Positions 40,503 to 53,800 of a stretch of DNA of 64,000 bases are shown here, piece after piece (positions within the stretch are counted from its first letter, which is position 1; every line of letters starts with the position of its first letter). The notes below the pieces were generated by a model. The model did no database searches. It was given only the letters and a program-made list of their open reading frames with translations, and was not told the DNA's origin. The position numbers and the translations under genes were made by a program. This DNA comes from Batillaria attramentaria (lineage: Eukaryota > Mollusca > Gastropoda > Batillariidae). Where the stretch lies: the NCBI GenBank assembly GCA_018292915.2, contig JACVVK020000088.1, positions 913,501 to 977,500 of the forward strand, in the 5' to 3' direction.

Positions 40503-42842
40503 ATAGTGTTATTTAACTGGTTTGAAATATTAGTTAACTCAGCTCCATTGGCAACTCCTGCTGAATGAATTATAATATGAATTATAACAGCAACCATTTC
40601 AGTGGAACTAATTGTATGCTAGATCTATATGTCTCTGGTTGTGAACTGCATTTGGGTTGAAATTTTGAATTGAGAAGATATCTTCATGGTCAGAGAGGCA
40701 TAGCTTGGTTGGTGACATTGCTTTGTCCCCTGTTGTTTTACTCAGAGGCAAGTTCGACATTTACGTGGAAGTTGACGGTAAACCAAAGCTGGTGGGCAAC
40801 TATGAGAACAAGGGCTTTTTTGGAGAGCTGGCGTTAATGTACAACATGCCCCGAGCAGCAACTATTGTGGCGACCTCTGATGGCGTTCTTTGGGCACTGG
40901 CAAGTTTAAATGAATCCTATCCATTAAACACCTACTGGCATTAAAAACAAAAGGCTGAAACGTAGTCATTCACTTGCGCAGTACTTAAAATCATGAAAAG
41001 GAGTCCTAAATAAAATCTCCAACATACTGTTCACTCCAAGACACAGATCACTCAAAAAAAAAAAAAAAATTATTTGCTTATTTGGCAGTTCCAAGTATTG
41101 TATGATAAAAGAAAGAAGTGACAAACGGATAGCAGTGAAGATGTTTTACAAGCTGTGGAAAATGGTGGGGTGTCAGAGAAATGGCAGAAAGCCTCAAATT
41201 CATGAACGCCTATGACTCATTCCTGCTTTACTCATTTTGTACTTTTGAAGTTTTGTCATGGTTTGGTCTTTGCTATCCTGCAGGATCGAAATACCTTTAG
41301 GCGAATAGTGCTGAAGACAGCATTCCTGAAACGCAGGGCATATGAGGGTCTGCTGGAGAGCGTACCAATGCTGAAAACCCTGGATGTAAGTGGAACAATA
41401 CCTGTAATTGAATAATGTCTGATAATGCTAGAACTTGCTCGCTTGAGGGTGAGAGAAGGGGGGGGGGGGGATGTTGCTAATTGTAACATGGCATGTACAG
41501 GGTTTATTAGAAGGTGATGGTGTAAAATTTGTGACGACTTCTGTCCTTTATATATGGTATTGTGTGGCCATAACCCACTTAACGGGATACATAAAGTTGT
41601 AAACTGCTTATAACTACTACTACTCTTCATCAGACCAAAAACAGTAACAGGTGGGACACAACTCACACACATGCACAGATACAAATACACCCAATTGATA
41701 ATACCTCCCCTCCCCAACCCTTGCAGAAAGCACTATTGCTTTTGCCAGTTTTGGTCTGAGAAAGGTGATTTCATCGAAACATGACCTGTGCTGTTGCTGT
41801 CTTAAGTGCGGTTTTACCTTTTTTGTCACTTCAGATTGTTGTCACTACCACTTCTTTTCCTATGTAAACTGCTGAATTGACACCTTGACTCTGTTTTGTT
41901 GTTTTTTCTTTTTGTTGTTGTTTGGTCTTGTTTGACGTCATTGCTCCAAGTGTGATAAAAAAATTATCATAAGATCAAGAGTGCAAGAAAAGAAAATCTT
42001 TTTGCGAAACATACATACAAGAGAAGCTGGTTGGAGGCTACAGCAGATCTCACAAAATTAACGTTTATGTGGGAATATTTTGTTTCAGTTGTATGAACGA
42101 ATGAATGTTGCTGATGCCCTCCAATCTAAAACTTTCGAAGATGGGCAGCAGATCATCAGACAGGTATGGGCTATGGCATGCTTTCATACTCTTTAGTAGT
42201 ACATGAAATACCTATCCTTGCAGGAGAAGTTCAACAGTTGCCCCTGGATTCATTGATTGAGATAGAGCTCTGTAGCCGTGCACACCAAAGGAAATGACTT
42301 GTCTGAGCAGTGATGATGCCCAATGCCTCACTGACTTGATCCACATTTGTGTGTTGTTATCCTGTACTTCTAGCTTCAATGGTCTAAGTATAGGTTCTGA
42401 AAGATGTAGCAGTTTGACTGCAAGGTGGCCAGTTTGTGATATCTGGTTAATGCTGACAGTTTACGTGACTGTTTTTGGTTTTTGTGTGGCAGGGTGACTC
42501 AGCAGACTGCATGTACTTTGTAGAAGATGGAGAGGTGCGCATTACTATGGTTGATAAAGTAAGTAAATGCTGTTGCAGAAATGCAAGACTGGTGATACAA
42601 AAATTTACATACTATAAGATTTAGTTACAAATTGTAAAATGTTTTGGCAATTTCTTATTCTTGTCAGTCCCGGTCGAAAGAGGCATCTAACTTTTCCAAG
42701 CCTAAATCTTTGGTTGTGTACGTTATTCCAAGTGTGTATTGAATCTCATTTGTCACATGTACTTTTTTGTGCATCCCTACTGGCAGACACCACTTTCTTT
42801 TCCCACGGAGTAGTTCAGGAGAAATGCACTTGCAATTGTGCG

Positions 42843-42887
<45 letters not shown>

Positions 42888-45800
42888 ACACACACCCTCT
42901 CTTCCCACCAAAAAGAACACAGCAGCCTAGAGTGCATGACAATTTCAGTGACACAGATTTCATTCTGTCACTGTGCAAGAGGATTCTCCATCTGGAGAAA
43001 GTCACAGTCACAATTTTCTATTGTGTATGTGTGAGAGAGAGAGAGTTTAAGGATTACCTATAGATAAAGTGATTGTTCTTCCATGATTTAAAAAACAACA
43101 ACTGTTTGGAATTTTCGTACAACAATTTTGCACAAGGTGCATAGAAGAACATTATACAATATACAGTATCATGGAAGGTGAAAGCCAGAACTGCATTTAA
43201 TTACTAAAATCATATCTGTGATCTATGATTATATCTGCCTTCAACAGACCATAGCCATCATCAAAGCAGAAGTGTATGCAAAGTGTTTATAAAGTTGAAA
43301 AACCCAACGCTTACAGCTTGGTTGCTGTGATACAGCAATCAACAAGTTTGTTTAGTATTCAAAGATTTATTTGTAGATTTTCAGTAATTGCACACATGAA
43401 AGATTTTACATTAGAAGAATTCATTGTATTGTGAATATTGTTCTGTGTATTTTGTTTCAGAATTGTAGAGAAAATTTCAAAGTTTATAAAATTATATTGG
43501 TAGAATATTCTGTAAAAGTTGTTCCAGTCATTGAAACCTAGAGTAGGACTGGTGCTCACCGAAGTCAAGGAATCCCTCCAGCACATGTATTCTTTCAAAT
43601 TCTTTATCTTTCGGTCACAGCCAGAGGAGGAGGAGGATGATAATCCAATCATTGACTCAGTAGGAGAGGTATACACACTGCAGGCATGAGCTTCTGCACT
43701 TTGCCACTGGAAAGCATACAAATTCCCTCTCAAAATAATGTACAACTTTGAACAGTGATATTTGTTAGAAACCCCCTTCACAGCGTGTAATTTCAGGACA
43801 TTGAAACGCTTTTGCATCAGTTAGCTCTGATTATGCTGCGTTTTTTGTGGGTGTTGGAAGGTTAGTTGCCTTCTTAAATTTCCAAATTTGAGATCCTTTA
43901 GAAGTGACACCAACTCCTTTTTTCTCTTCTCACCACCATATTGTGTAGTCCCTGCCTTCCAGAATCTATCTGCCATTTCAGTTGGACGCAAAGCTCATGC
44001 CTGTCAGAGTGACAATCAGACTTCTTGTGGTGTGGCTTTTTCGTGTACACACTAACGGTGCTGTGGGTGTAACCCTTTCACAGACATGCCTGCCAGTACA
44101 GATCGTTGAGAATATTTTGCCCACAAAATGGTGAATAGGCAAAAGTATAAAAAGTGATGACCCCCCCCCCCCCCAAAAAAAAAAAAAAAAAAAAAAACAA
44201 CAACAAAAAAACAAAAAACAAAAAAAAACAAAACCCACCTCCACCCCCACACACATGAAAACACATACAAAAAACAACTACATGTGCCAAAAACCCCAAC
44301 AAGCAAACCAACAAAAAAAGCAAGAAGGCATTAGATGGCTTTCTAGACACAGATAGGTAGAAATTGTTTTTATGTGACTGAGAGTGGTCTGTATTTTCCG
44401 CCAAGACATTTTCCGTATATATGAAATGGTTTGAGAGTGGAGGACATTTAGTTACAGTATGATGTATCACTAGAAGCAGGCATACCTACTCCAGTGTTGG
44501 TGTACGGGTAGAGGCCATTTGTGCTGTCACATAATGGTTTAAAAACAGGTTTTTGGCTCCCTTGTGTAACAAAGGGAGTCTATGTACTAACCCTCCGTCG
44601 TCTGTCTGTGTGTGTGTGTGTGTCCGCAGTAAATATATAGAAACCTTAACATTGGCATTTTCTCAGAATCTACAAATAGCAGAGGCACCAAACTTGGCTT
44701 GCTGATGGAGAGTCCTAAGACCTTTCAAAATATATCACTTTGAATGACCTCTACTCAAGTTCAAGGTCACCAAAGCGGTCTGTTTGAAAATTTTACATTG
44801 GCATTTTCTTGGAATCTACAAACACCAGAGATTTTAAACTTTGCATGCTGATAGACATTGATAAGAACTTTACAGATATACATGTACTCAATGGCCTTGT
44901 TTCAAGGTCAAGGCCGTACAAGCTATTTTCCGCATTTCCGCAGTAAACCTTAACATTGGCATTTTCTCAGAATCTACAAACAGCAGAGGTACCAAACTTG
45001 GCCTGCTGATAGATAGCCATAAGACCTTTCAAAATATATCATTTTGAATGACCTTGACCTTGAGTCAAGGTCACTAAAGCGGTCTGTTTGAAAATTTTAC
45101 ATTCACGTTTTCTTGGAATCTACAAAAGCCAGAGATTGTAATCTTTGCATGACGATAGACATTGTTAAGAACTTTACAGACATACATGTATTCAATGGCC
45201 TTTTGTCAAGGTCAAGGCCATACAAGCTATTTTCCACATTTCTGCAGTAAACCTGAACATTGGCATTTTCTCAGAGTCTACAAAGAGCAGAGGCACCAAA
45301 CTTGGCACGCTAATAGACAACCATAAGACCTTTCAAAATGTATCATTTTGAATGACCTTGAGTCAAGGTCACTAAAGCGGTCTGTTTGAAAATTTTACAT
45401 TGGCATTTTCTTGGAATCTACAAAAGCCAGAGATTGTAAATTTTGCATGGTGATAGACATTGGTAAGAACTTTACAGACATACATGTATTCAATGGCCTT
45501 TTGTCAAGGTCAAGGCCGTACAGGCTATTTTTTTACATTTCTGCAGCAAACCTTAACATTGGCATTTTCTCAGAATCTACAAACAGCAGAAGCACCAAAC
45601 TTGGCATGCTGATAGACAGCCATAAGTCCTCTCAAAATATATCATTTTGAATGACCTTGACCTAGAGTCAAGGTCACTAAAGCTGTCTGTTTGAAAATTT
45701 TACATTGGCATTTTCTTGGAATCTACAAACACCAGAGATTTTAAACTTTGCATGATGATAGACATTGATAAGAACTTTACAGATATACATGTATTCAATG

Positions 45801-48800
45801 GCCTTGTGTAAAGGTCAAGGCCGTACAAGCTATTTTTGTGAAACCTTAACATTGGCATTTTCTCAGAATCTACAAAGAGCAGAGGCACCAAACCTGGTAT
45901 GCTAATAGACATTGATAATACCTATGCATACGTACCACTTTGAATGACCTTGACTCAAGGTCAAGGTCACTAAACCTGTCTGTTGTGAATTTCAATATAC
46001 CGGTTTTGGAGAAACTGTAAATACTAGAGGCTTCAAACTTGGCATAATGATAGACATTGATGAGATCTCATTTGAATGACCTTGACCCAAGGTCAAGGCC
46101 ATACAAACAGTTTTAGGTAAAACTAATATTGCCAGGAACTAAGAAACACCAGAGACACCTTACTTGGCTTGATGATTTTTTACAAACATACTCTTTTGAA
46201 TGATCTTGACCCATGTCACAAGGGAGCCATGGAGGCTGCTGCCTCTCTAGTTGTTCAGTATGTGCACAGCTAGAACAGGTTTTCAGCGGGGAAAAAAAAG
46301 AAACTGAGTCTGATCAGGATTTTTTGTTGATTTGAAATAAGTTGACTGTTAGGTTTGCTGTGGGCTTTGTTTGAAGAGATTGACAGTGGTGATTTCATTT
46401 GTTTTTTGTTTTCACTTTTGGCAGCAGTGTCAGTGAATTGGTCAAACCTTCCACATACACTCTGCAATAAGAGCAAATGCAAATATGCAAGCCTCACCTT
46501 TTGGGAAGAGGGGGGGGGGGGGGGTCACTGATTCATTTGACATTTTGTCAATTTTGTTATTAAGCCAACTTATGTTTGGGAACAATTTCGCTCATGAGTG
46601 CGCCTGCACACACAATATACTCTATCTTGATTAGTACAGTTCTTAATGCGATGCAGTGTTGTGTGCACAAGGGGTTGAACATTTAAATTTTACGACTGCT
46701 GTTACTCTAGTGGAGCGCTGAATGTGGTCGTCGCATCATTGAGTACACTTTTGTTGGCTCAATGCCAGCATTACAGACACTGTTACTGTCCAAGTGTCTT
46801 AGTTGTGTGTTAATAGATACCATGAAAACAGAACGAGCTGTGAGCATAAAAATGGTAGCTTTAAGCTCTTTAACAGTCCTGTTACTGCAGTGATTGAAAC
46901 ACACTGTACGTGCACTGTACGTTCATCTTTGCAGGTTTTTCTGTTTTGTTTTTAATTGGTACGGCATTGCATTTACTATTATAGCACAGAGTGTTGATGC
47001 GGACTACTACTTGCATATGAACAGAGAACTTGTTCATATACAACATCTTTGAATGCCATTAGAAATTACTAGGCTTATTAGATTTAGGGTGTGCCCATGT
47101 GTGCTTGAGTGTAAAGTGAACATTAGAAATTGAGAAAGTGTGAGAAGTTGCAAATGTTGGCGTTTGTATGGGCGTAACTGTTACCAACTTAGATCCCTTT
47201 TGGTGAACTTGCTGTTTATAGTTCTGCCCTTGAAGCTTTTAGCTGAGTGCCTGACCCCTATGCTTCTTGAGTCAGACTTTATTGCTAAGAAACAAAGTCA
47301 TCAGATTGACTATCACAGATCAAGCAGAAATCAAATGTGGCATGAAGAAAATAGAATGCCACTGAATGGGCAGGTTTTGGTCCAAAGGTGGAATACATTG
47401 TACTTGAAGCATGGAAGATGGTTGTTTCCTTATGTTGACTGCAGAGACTGAGCCGTGAATTTTTGTCATGTGCTAAAATATGTATCTGGGCCCGAGGTCA
47501 CAAGCCGAACGTAGACAATTTGCGTGCACGTAAGAGGCACTTCCGCCATACTCAGGGGTGGCAGAGTTCCGATTCAGATCGGATTTCCGATTTGAAATTT
47601 CACCTGAATCCAGATTTCCGATTTGGCAGAAAATCGTACGTGTTTTGGGGGAGAATTCCGATTTGCAGGGTGGCAGATTTCCGATTCAGATCGGATTTCC
47701 GATTTCAAATTTCACATGAACCCAGATTTCCGATTTGGCAGAAAATCGTACGTTTTTGGGTGGGAATTCCGATTTGTCGTTAGGTGTAACTTTCGCTAGA
47801 CCGTCTTCGGCGGAGTACAAGTTGCAATGGCCTCCTCTTGAACTAGAAACACTTTTAACCGCAAAATCGTGAAAAAGAAAGAGGTGGCGCGTGCAGGCGG
47901 CTATGTAGTTTGCGGTAGCTAGATTTGCTTGCCGTGCGCCGAGTTTCAAAACCTGCATGGCTCTCCCCCCCCACGCTTGTCAATTTTTTGTGACGTTCCT
48001 TGTATTCCGATTTTGAGGGTCAATTCAGTTTCAGGACATCTTGAAGTGGTTTCAGATTTGTAGGTCCCGAGTTGCTAGCACCCCTGCATACTCTACGCGC
48101 GCGGGCACTAGTGGGCGGTCATGAGCTGTACTTAGCGGTTAAGTTCTGCCATAAACTGCTACGTAGTTTACGCTACCTCAGGAGGAGGCGCAAACCTGTG
48201 CACAAGTATCCAAAATGGCAGCACGGATGGTATACCGGCTCCATCGACGCAGAATTATTCGTCGACAGAGGATATTCAGAGACAGGACCAATCCTATCGA
48301 CAATGCAGAGTTGTTTGCACGTCCCCCCCCCCACCCCCCCAACTGTGCCGTGGTAGTTCAGACATGGCTCAGTAAAAACAATTCTACTCGCATTAAGGTT
48401 TTTCCTTTCAGTGCCTCACCCCTTTTAGATGTGCTAAAAGCATACCTGAATAGGGAATGTCTCTGGAAGGTTAAAGCCCTTTCTTCCTGATGAGCCCATG
48501 CCGGTGGCCATGTTGTAGCTACCTTATAGCTGTTTTCAGTGATATATTATGTGTCAAAGCATATTTGAAACCGATAAGCTTATGAAAAAATTACAAAGGC
48601 ATTCAATACAGCCACACAGTTCTCACAAAATATCACGCAAAACAACAAACAGAAAAAAATGAACAGAACGGACATAAGTTTATTACTCTCAACAGTCAAC
48701 TTGTTGGCTCCCTTGTGTAACAATGGGAGTCTATGTAATAGCCCTCCGTCGTCTGTCTGTCTGTGTGTGTATGTGTGTGTGTCCAGAAAACTTTAACGTT

Positions 48801-50744
48801 GTCATTTTCTCAGAAACTACAAATAGCAGAGACACCAAACTTGGCATGCTGATAGACAACCATAAGACCTTTCAAAACATATCATTTTGAATGACCTTGA
48901 CTCAAGGTCAAGGTCACTAACGCTGTCTGTTTGAAAATTTTACATTGGCATTTTCACGGAATCTACAAAGACCAGAGGTTTGAAACTTTGCATGATGATA
49001 GACATTGATCAGAACTTTACAGATATACATGTATGCAATGGCCTTGTGTCAAGGTCAAAGCCATACAAGCTATTTTTGTGAAACCTTAACATTGGCATTT
49101 TCTCAGAAATAACAAACAGCAGAGGCGCCAAACTTGGCGTGCTGATAGACAGTGATAAGACCTATGCATACCATTTTAAATGACCTTGACCCAAGGTCAA
49201 GGTCATTAAAGCAGTCTGGAAATTTTTACATTTGCATTTTTTTTTTTTGGAATCTAGAAGAACCAGAAGTATCAAACTTTGCATGATGATAGACATTGGC
49301 AACACCTTCACTGACATACCTGTGTTCAGTGACTTTTAGTCAAGGTCAAGGCCAAGGCCATGCAAGCTGTTTTGGGGAAGCTTTAACCTTGGCATTTTCT
49401 CTGAAACAACAAACAGTTGAGGCACCAAATAGGGCATGATGATAGACTGCAATGAGACCTACCTTTTTGAATGACCTTGACTGAAGGTCAAGGTCATTAA
49501 CGCTGTCTGTTGTGAATTTTAACATTACTGTTTTCGGAGGAACTACAAATACTAGAGGCGTCAAACTTGGCATAATAATAGACATTGATGTGATCTTATT
49601 TTAATGACCTTGACCCAAGGTCAAGGCCATGCAAACTGTTTGGGGGGAAAATTGTAATATTGCCAGGAACTTGGAACACCAGAGATACTTTACTTGCCGT
49701 GATGATAGTGATAAGAGCTTTACAAACATACACTTGTGAATGACCTTGACCCTTGTCACAAGGGAGCCATGGAGGCTTTTGCCTCTCTAGTTTTAAGCTC
49801 AAGCATTGCAGAAGTTTAATTGTAAATGAAAATTAAAATAAATTATAGCAATTTGCCAACCTGAATTTGTTTTCCAAGTGCAACCCAATCTCAACATTTT
49901 TTTCCCTTCATGAGTTAGTGAATAAGGAACATCAAAAATGCAATCTAAAAGCAAAGTGATTACTAAAACTTCATATATTTTCTTGTGGGTGAATCACAGA
50001 ATGCCCTAACCATTAGCAGGTGTGATGCATTTGGCCATCACGTTATTTAATCCATCACCACTGCAGAAAAGCATGTATTTGCCATGAACTGTTTGCTTGC
50101 GTCAATCATGAAATTGCACATTCCTGAACTCAGACTTTACACAATAGCTTTATAATGATGAACAGTGCATTTTGTTGCAGAATAGAAATCATTGTTTAAT
50201 ACTTGGCGCTTAATACTCCCCCTCACTAAAATTCTTCACCCTCTGCTTCTTGTCGACTCTTACTTCCGCCATCTTTACAACCGCATTCGGTCACGTGCAG
50301 ATGACCACTGCACAGATGAATGACCACTGCACGCAGATGTGCAGAGGTATTCCCCCGGAATCCCTGGCTTTCCCACGCGCATCTAACAATAACCGGCACC
50401 TACAGCCGCATGCGTAAAAGTAGGGCTTGTGATCACCACGTACCGCACAAAGATACGGCGTGCGTTTGGAGGTTGAACGTAGGGCTAAGCTGTGCGCACA
50501 TAACGTGTGGCTTGTGACCTCGGGCCCCGGGTACATGTATTAGGTGTAACAGAGTAGGAGAAACTGGGGCAGCGGGGCCAGTGTTTCATAGCTTCCAAAA
50601 TTTCAAACTTCTAGGCACACTAAGTGGAGGGACAAGTCAATCTGAAATACCCACCACATGACCAAGGCACATATTTGATGCTTCTACTGCTTCGAGGCTG
50701 CAACAGTTGCTTCCCAAGTCCCGCCATTATTCTCTGTCTACCAC

Positions 50745-50815
<71 letters not shown>

Positions 50816-53800
50816 AAAGCAACAAAATGATGGACCTTCTCTGACTTGTTGCATTGTAGTTCCTCCACTCAAAGCGTTACAGACAGATGTGTATAGCCTT
50901 GCATCCAAGTAGCACATCCTGTTGAATGTTCATGTACATAATTTTAAATTTTATATAAATTCAGATGCTTTGTGTGAATCATAACATGCACAAGTGTACA
51001 GGTTTATATGAGTGCTCCATAGATAACTAACAATTTTAAGCTGATTAGAAGACAATGTGGCCTGCGTTTGTTATTTAGCAGCTAAATTTTGTTTTCGTCA
51101 TATCTGATATATATATAGAGAGAGAGGAAAGGGGAACATCTAAAATTGGTACACTCTTTGAAGTCCCCTACTTTCAAGGAGTATTCCGTGTTCTGCTGGT
51201 ATGGTGGTTGTTTTGTGCCTGTGCGCATCTATGCTTCTCCTGCTTTGATATTTCCAGAGAAATTCTTCCACCAAATGCCTTTGCAGAATAAATGTACCAA
51301 ATGGGGTGGGTGGGGGGGGGGGAGTTACTGGCATGACAGAGAGAATTTTGACTATCGATTTTTTACCATCTGGTTACAGTTACATGTAGTGTTACAGGTA
51401 GTACTAATAACAGCTGAAACGGTGACTAAATAGTTCAAGAACAGTCTTTAAATTGTTTCATAAAAACATAGTAGGTTTACTATCTACCTTAGAATGTTAA
51501 AAGTTTTATAATATCTTCCTGCATTTTTTTTGGGGGGGGGGGGGGGGGCTAGTGCATTATGGTATAGTGAAAAGGACTAGTGTGGACAAGCTACCTTGAA
51601 CTTCAAGATCATGACATGGTTTTCTTTGTTTGGTTTGGATTTTGGTAACTGCTGTTTCTGAAATCTTTGGGACAAATTTTAAAGATTCTGCTTTTTTTTC
51701 CCCAGCAGAAAAATGAAAATATTTTAATGTAGTGTGTTTACTGTTTCAGAATGACCCATCCTCCGGGAAACAGGTTGAGGTAACCACTGTCAAAAAAGGT
51801 GGCTACTTTGGAGGTGAGCTTTCTGAATGGCAATGGACTTAGTAAACTTTTGTGCAGCCTTATACAGGCAGTGCATTTGCAAAGGTAGTACAAATGCATG
51901 TGCTTAACATGCTTAAGCTGAACTTCAGATTAAATGAAGCAAAAGATTTTCCGGGACCAAGTTTCCGTTACAGTGATCCTCGAAAATCATATGCTTCCAG
52001 TGATTCAAAGTTATGTCTCTTAGCAGCAACTCTCTGTGTTGCACCCTAGGACTGGCGGAAATCAGCAGGCCATCTTGACAGAATTTCTGTCCTGCAGTTT
52101 CATTGGCTTGTCATCATTTCTGGACATGGTAGGCTTGACTTTGGGAAAAATGCCTCTTCTTGCCTTTTGGTTCTTAGCAGACAGAAAACAAAAAGGAGGC
52201 CCCGCTGGCAAAAGAAACAAACATAAAACGGACAAAGAATACTGTCAAAAGAAGCAGATATGAAATTTCAAGATGGCTGGCTGGATGAGTATCTGTGGCT
52301 GGCCTACAATGATGAAAAGACCCAAGATGTTCTGCCAAGCATGCACAAAACACCCCACTTTGGCTGGTGGAAATGCGTTTGTAGAAGAGACAAGCACCCT
52401 ATCATCGCATTGTAGCACTAGCAGCGCAGAGCACCAGCAGTGTTGGGCTCTCTGTCTCAGAGAAGAGCCAGCCCAAGCTGACTTTGTCAGTGTGGATGCT
52501 CATTTGCACAATCCATTACCTGTTTGGTTTCCATTTTGTTTGGGAAAGTTCTTTTTCCTGCAGGTAAGCCGAAAATGACAGTATGCTTACCTGAGGTCAG
52601 GGTAATTTTGATTCTGAAGTAAACTGGGAAACCCTCATAGGACAAAATATTCTATGGATAAGTCCAACCAGTACTTCAAAAGGGATAAGTCAAACCTTGG
52701 TTATGTCAACCAGAATTTCCCATTTTTGCTTCAGATGAGTCAAAACACTTCAGATGAGTGAAAACAGTTACCAGCACTGTGAGATTTATCCCCTTCTGAT
52801 GCACCTCCACCAAACATAGCTCGTACAGAGATTACACATTTTCCGTGCAGATACAGTTTAGGAACATTTATGTGTCTCCCGGATCTAAAGGTGCTAGTTC
52901 AATTGACACATGGTACTACTACATGTACAAGCAAAGGGCACTCTTCCACTTGGCATGTACCTCGAGAGAGCAGATGCTGGGTCTGGTAGTATTTCTTACC
53001 TACTGCTGACCAAGCATCTGCTATCGAGGCTGCGCACCAGGGATTGGGAGAGTGCTCGCCCCCTGCCTGTGAATTGTATCCAGAAGTACAGATCATTGCA
53101 AACAACAGTCCAGCGAGAAACGCATTTTCTTGCAGTCACGGAAGAAAGCAACGAAAGGCAGGGGTTTCACCTGAGGCTTAGATACAAATTAATGTGGGCT
53201 CATTTATCAGACTGAAATTGAAAAGTACACATCAGTTTTAACATTTAATATCAATTTGCCTTGTTTTATGATTTTGACCGTAGAATTTTTTGTTAGAATG
53301 CCAAAATGTGCAAGTTTTGAAGAAGTGTGACTCGGATCTAGACATTTTAATTATACAAACTTTTACCATGGCAAATTGTGTCTTGAGTTTGTGTCATTTT
53401 TTCTCTCCATACACATTATATGTGAATGAAAACCAATGAAAAGGTTGCGAGTCTGTAGTCCAAAGGAAAGATTGTTTTGAGTTTGCATACTAAACGGTAC
53501 TTTAGTTATTAATTTTTTATTTCATTAAAAAAAATCAAACAATTCCGTGTATAGCAAACACGTTTCAAACAAAATCCGGGAAATTTACACTTCATTACTG
53601 ATGTTTCTGACCGAGGAACTAAATGAGACTACAAATAAAAAAACAAAAATGAAATTATGAAATAATTACAAAGAAAAAGGCCAAGCTGTATGCAGTTCCG
53701 CTTACAGTGTTTAAAATCACAACTTGGAGTCTCGAATAAAAGTTCCATTTATAGATCTATCAAATGTGCTTATTGGGTGGTTCGTCATGTTCGTTTCTAG

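Larger units (their letters stand above)
36522..40745 (+). other. PKA-RII intron 6
   Basis: Holds repeat X (37106-38715) with a nested SINE and palindrome, a Harbinger-like MITE (38874-39910) and a GT array (40457-40499). Confidence 0.7.
47488..50527 (+). mobile_element. Harbinger-like DNA transposon remnant (3040 bp, nested host)
   Basis: GGGCCCGAGGTCACAAGCC at 47488-47506 is matched by its exact complement at 50509-50527, a 19-bp perfect terminal inverted repeat with weaker similarity inward (ACGT, GTGC-CACG). Inside are an hAT-like MITE (47553-48086), a fragment resembling a Harbinger transposase N-terminus (48212-48330) and GGCTCCC element copy 4. A target duplication is not clear. The pairing of the two ends into one element is inferred from the repeat. 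Confidence 0.6.
42559..51749 (+). other. PKA-RII intron 10 (9.2 kb)
   Basis: The longest intron. It holds a CG/CA array (42840-42895), the candidate cassette exon (43621-43668), a poly-C/poly-A tract (44161-44197), two GGCTCCC elements (copies 3 and 4), a 3-kb Harbinger-like element, a CA array (50746-50812) and several poly-G tracts. The rest shows nothing recognisable. Confidence 0.65.

Noticed and set aside
44052..44470. Phe/Gly-rich minus-strand ORFs resembling membrane proteins.
   Set aside because: They translate a poly-C/poly-A tract; hydrophobicity is an artefact of base composition.
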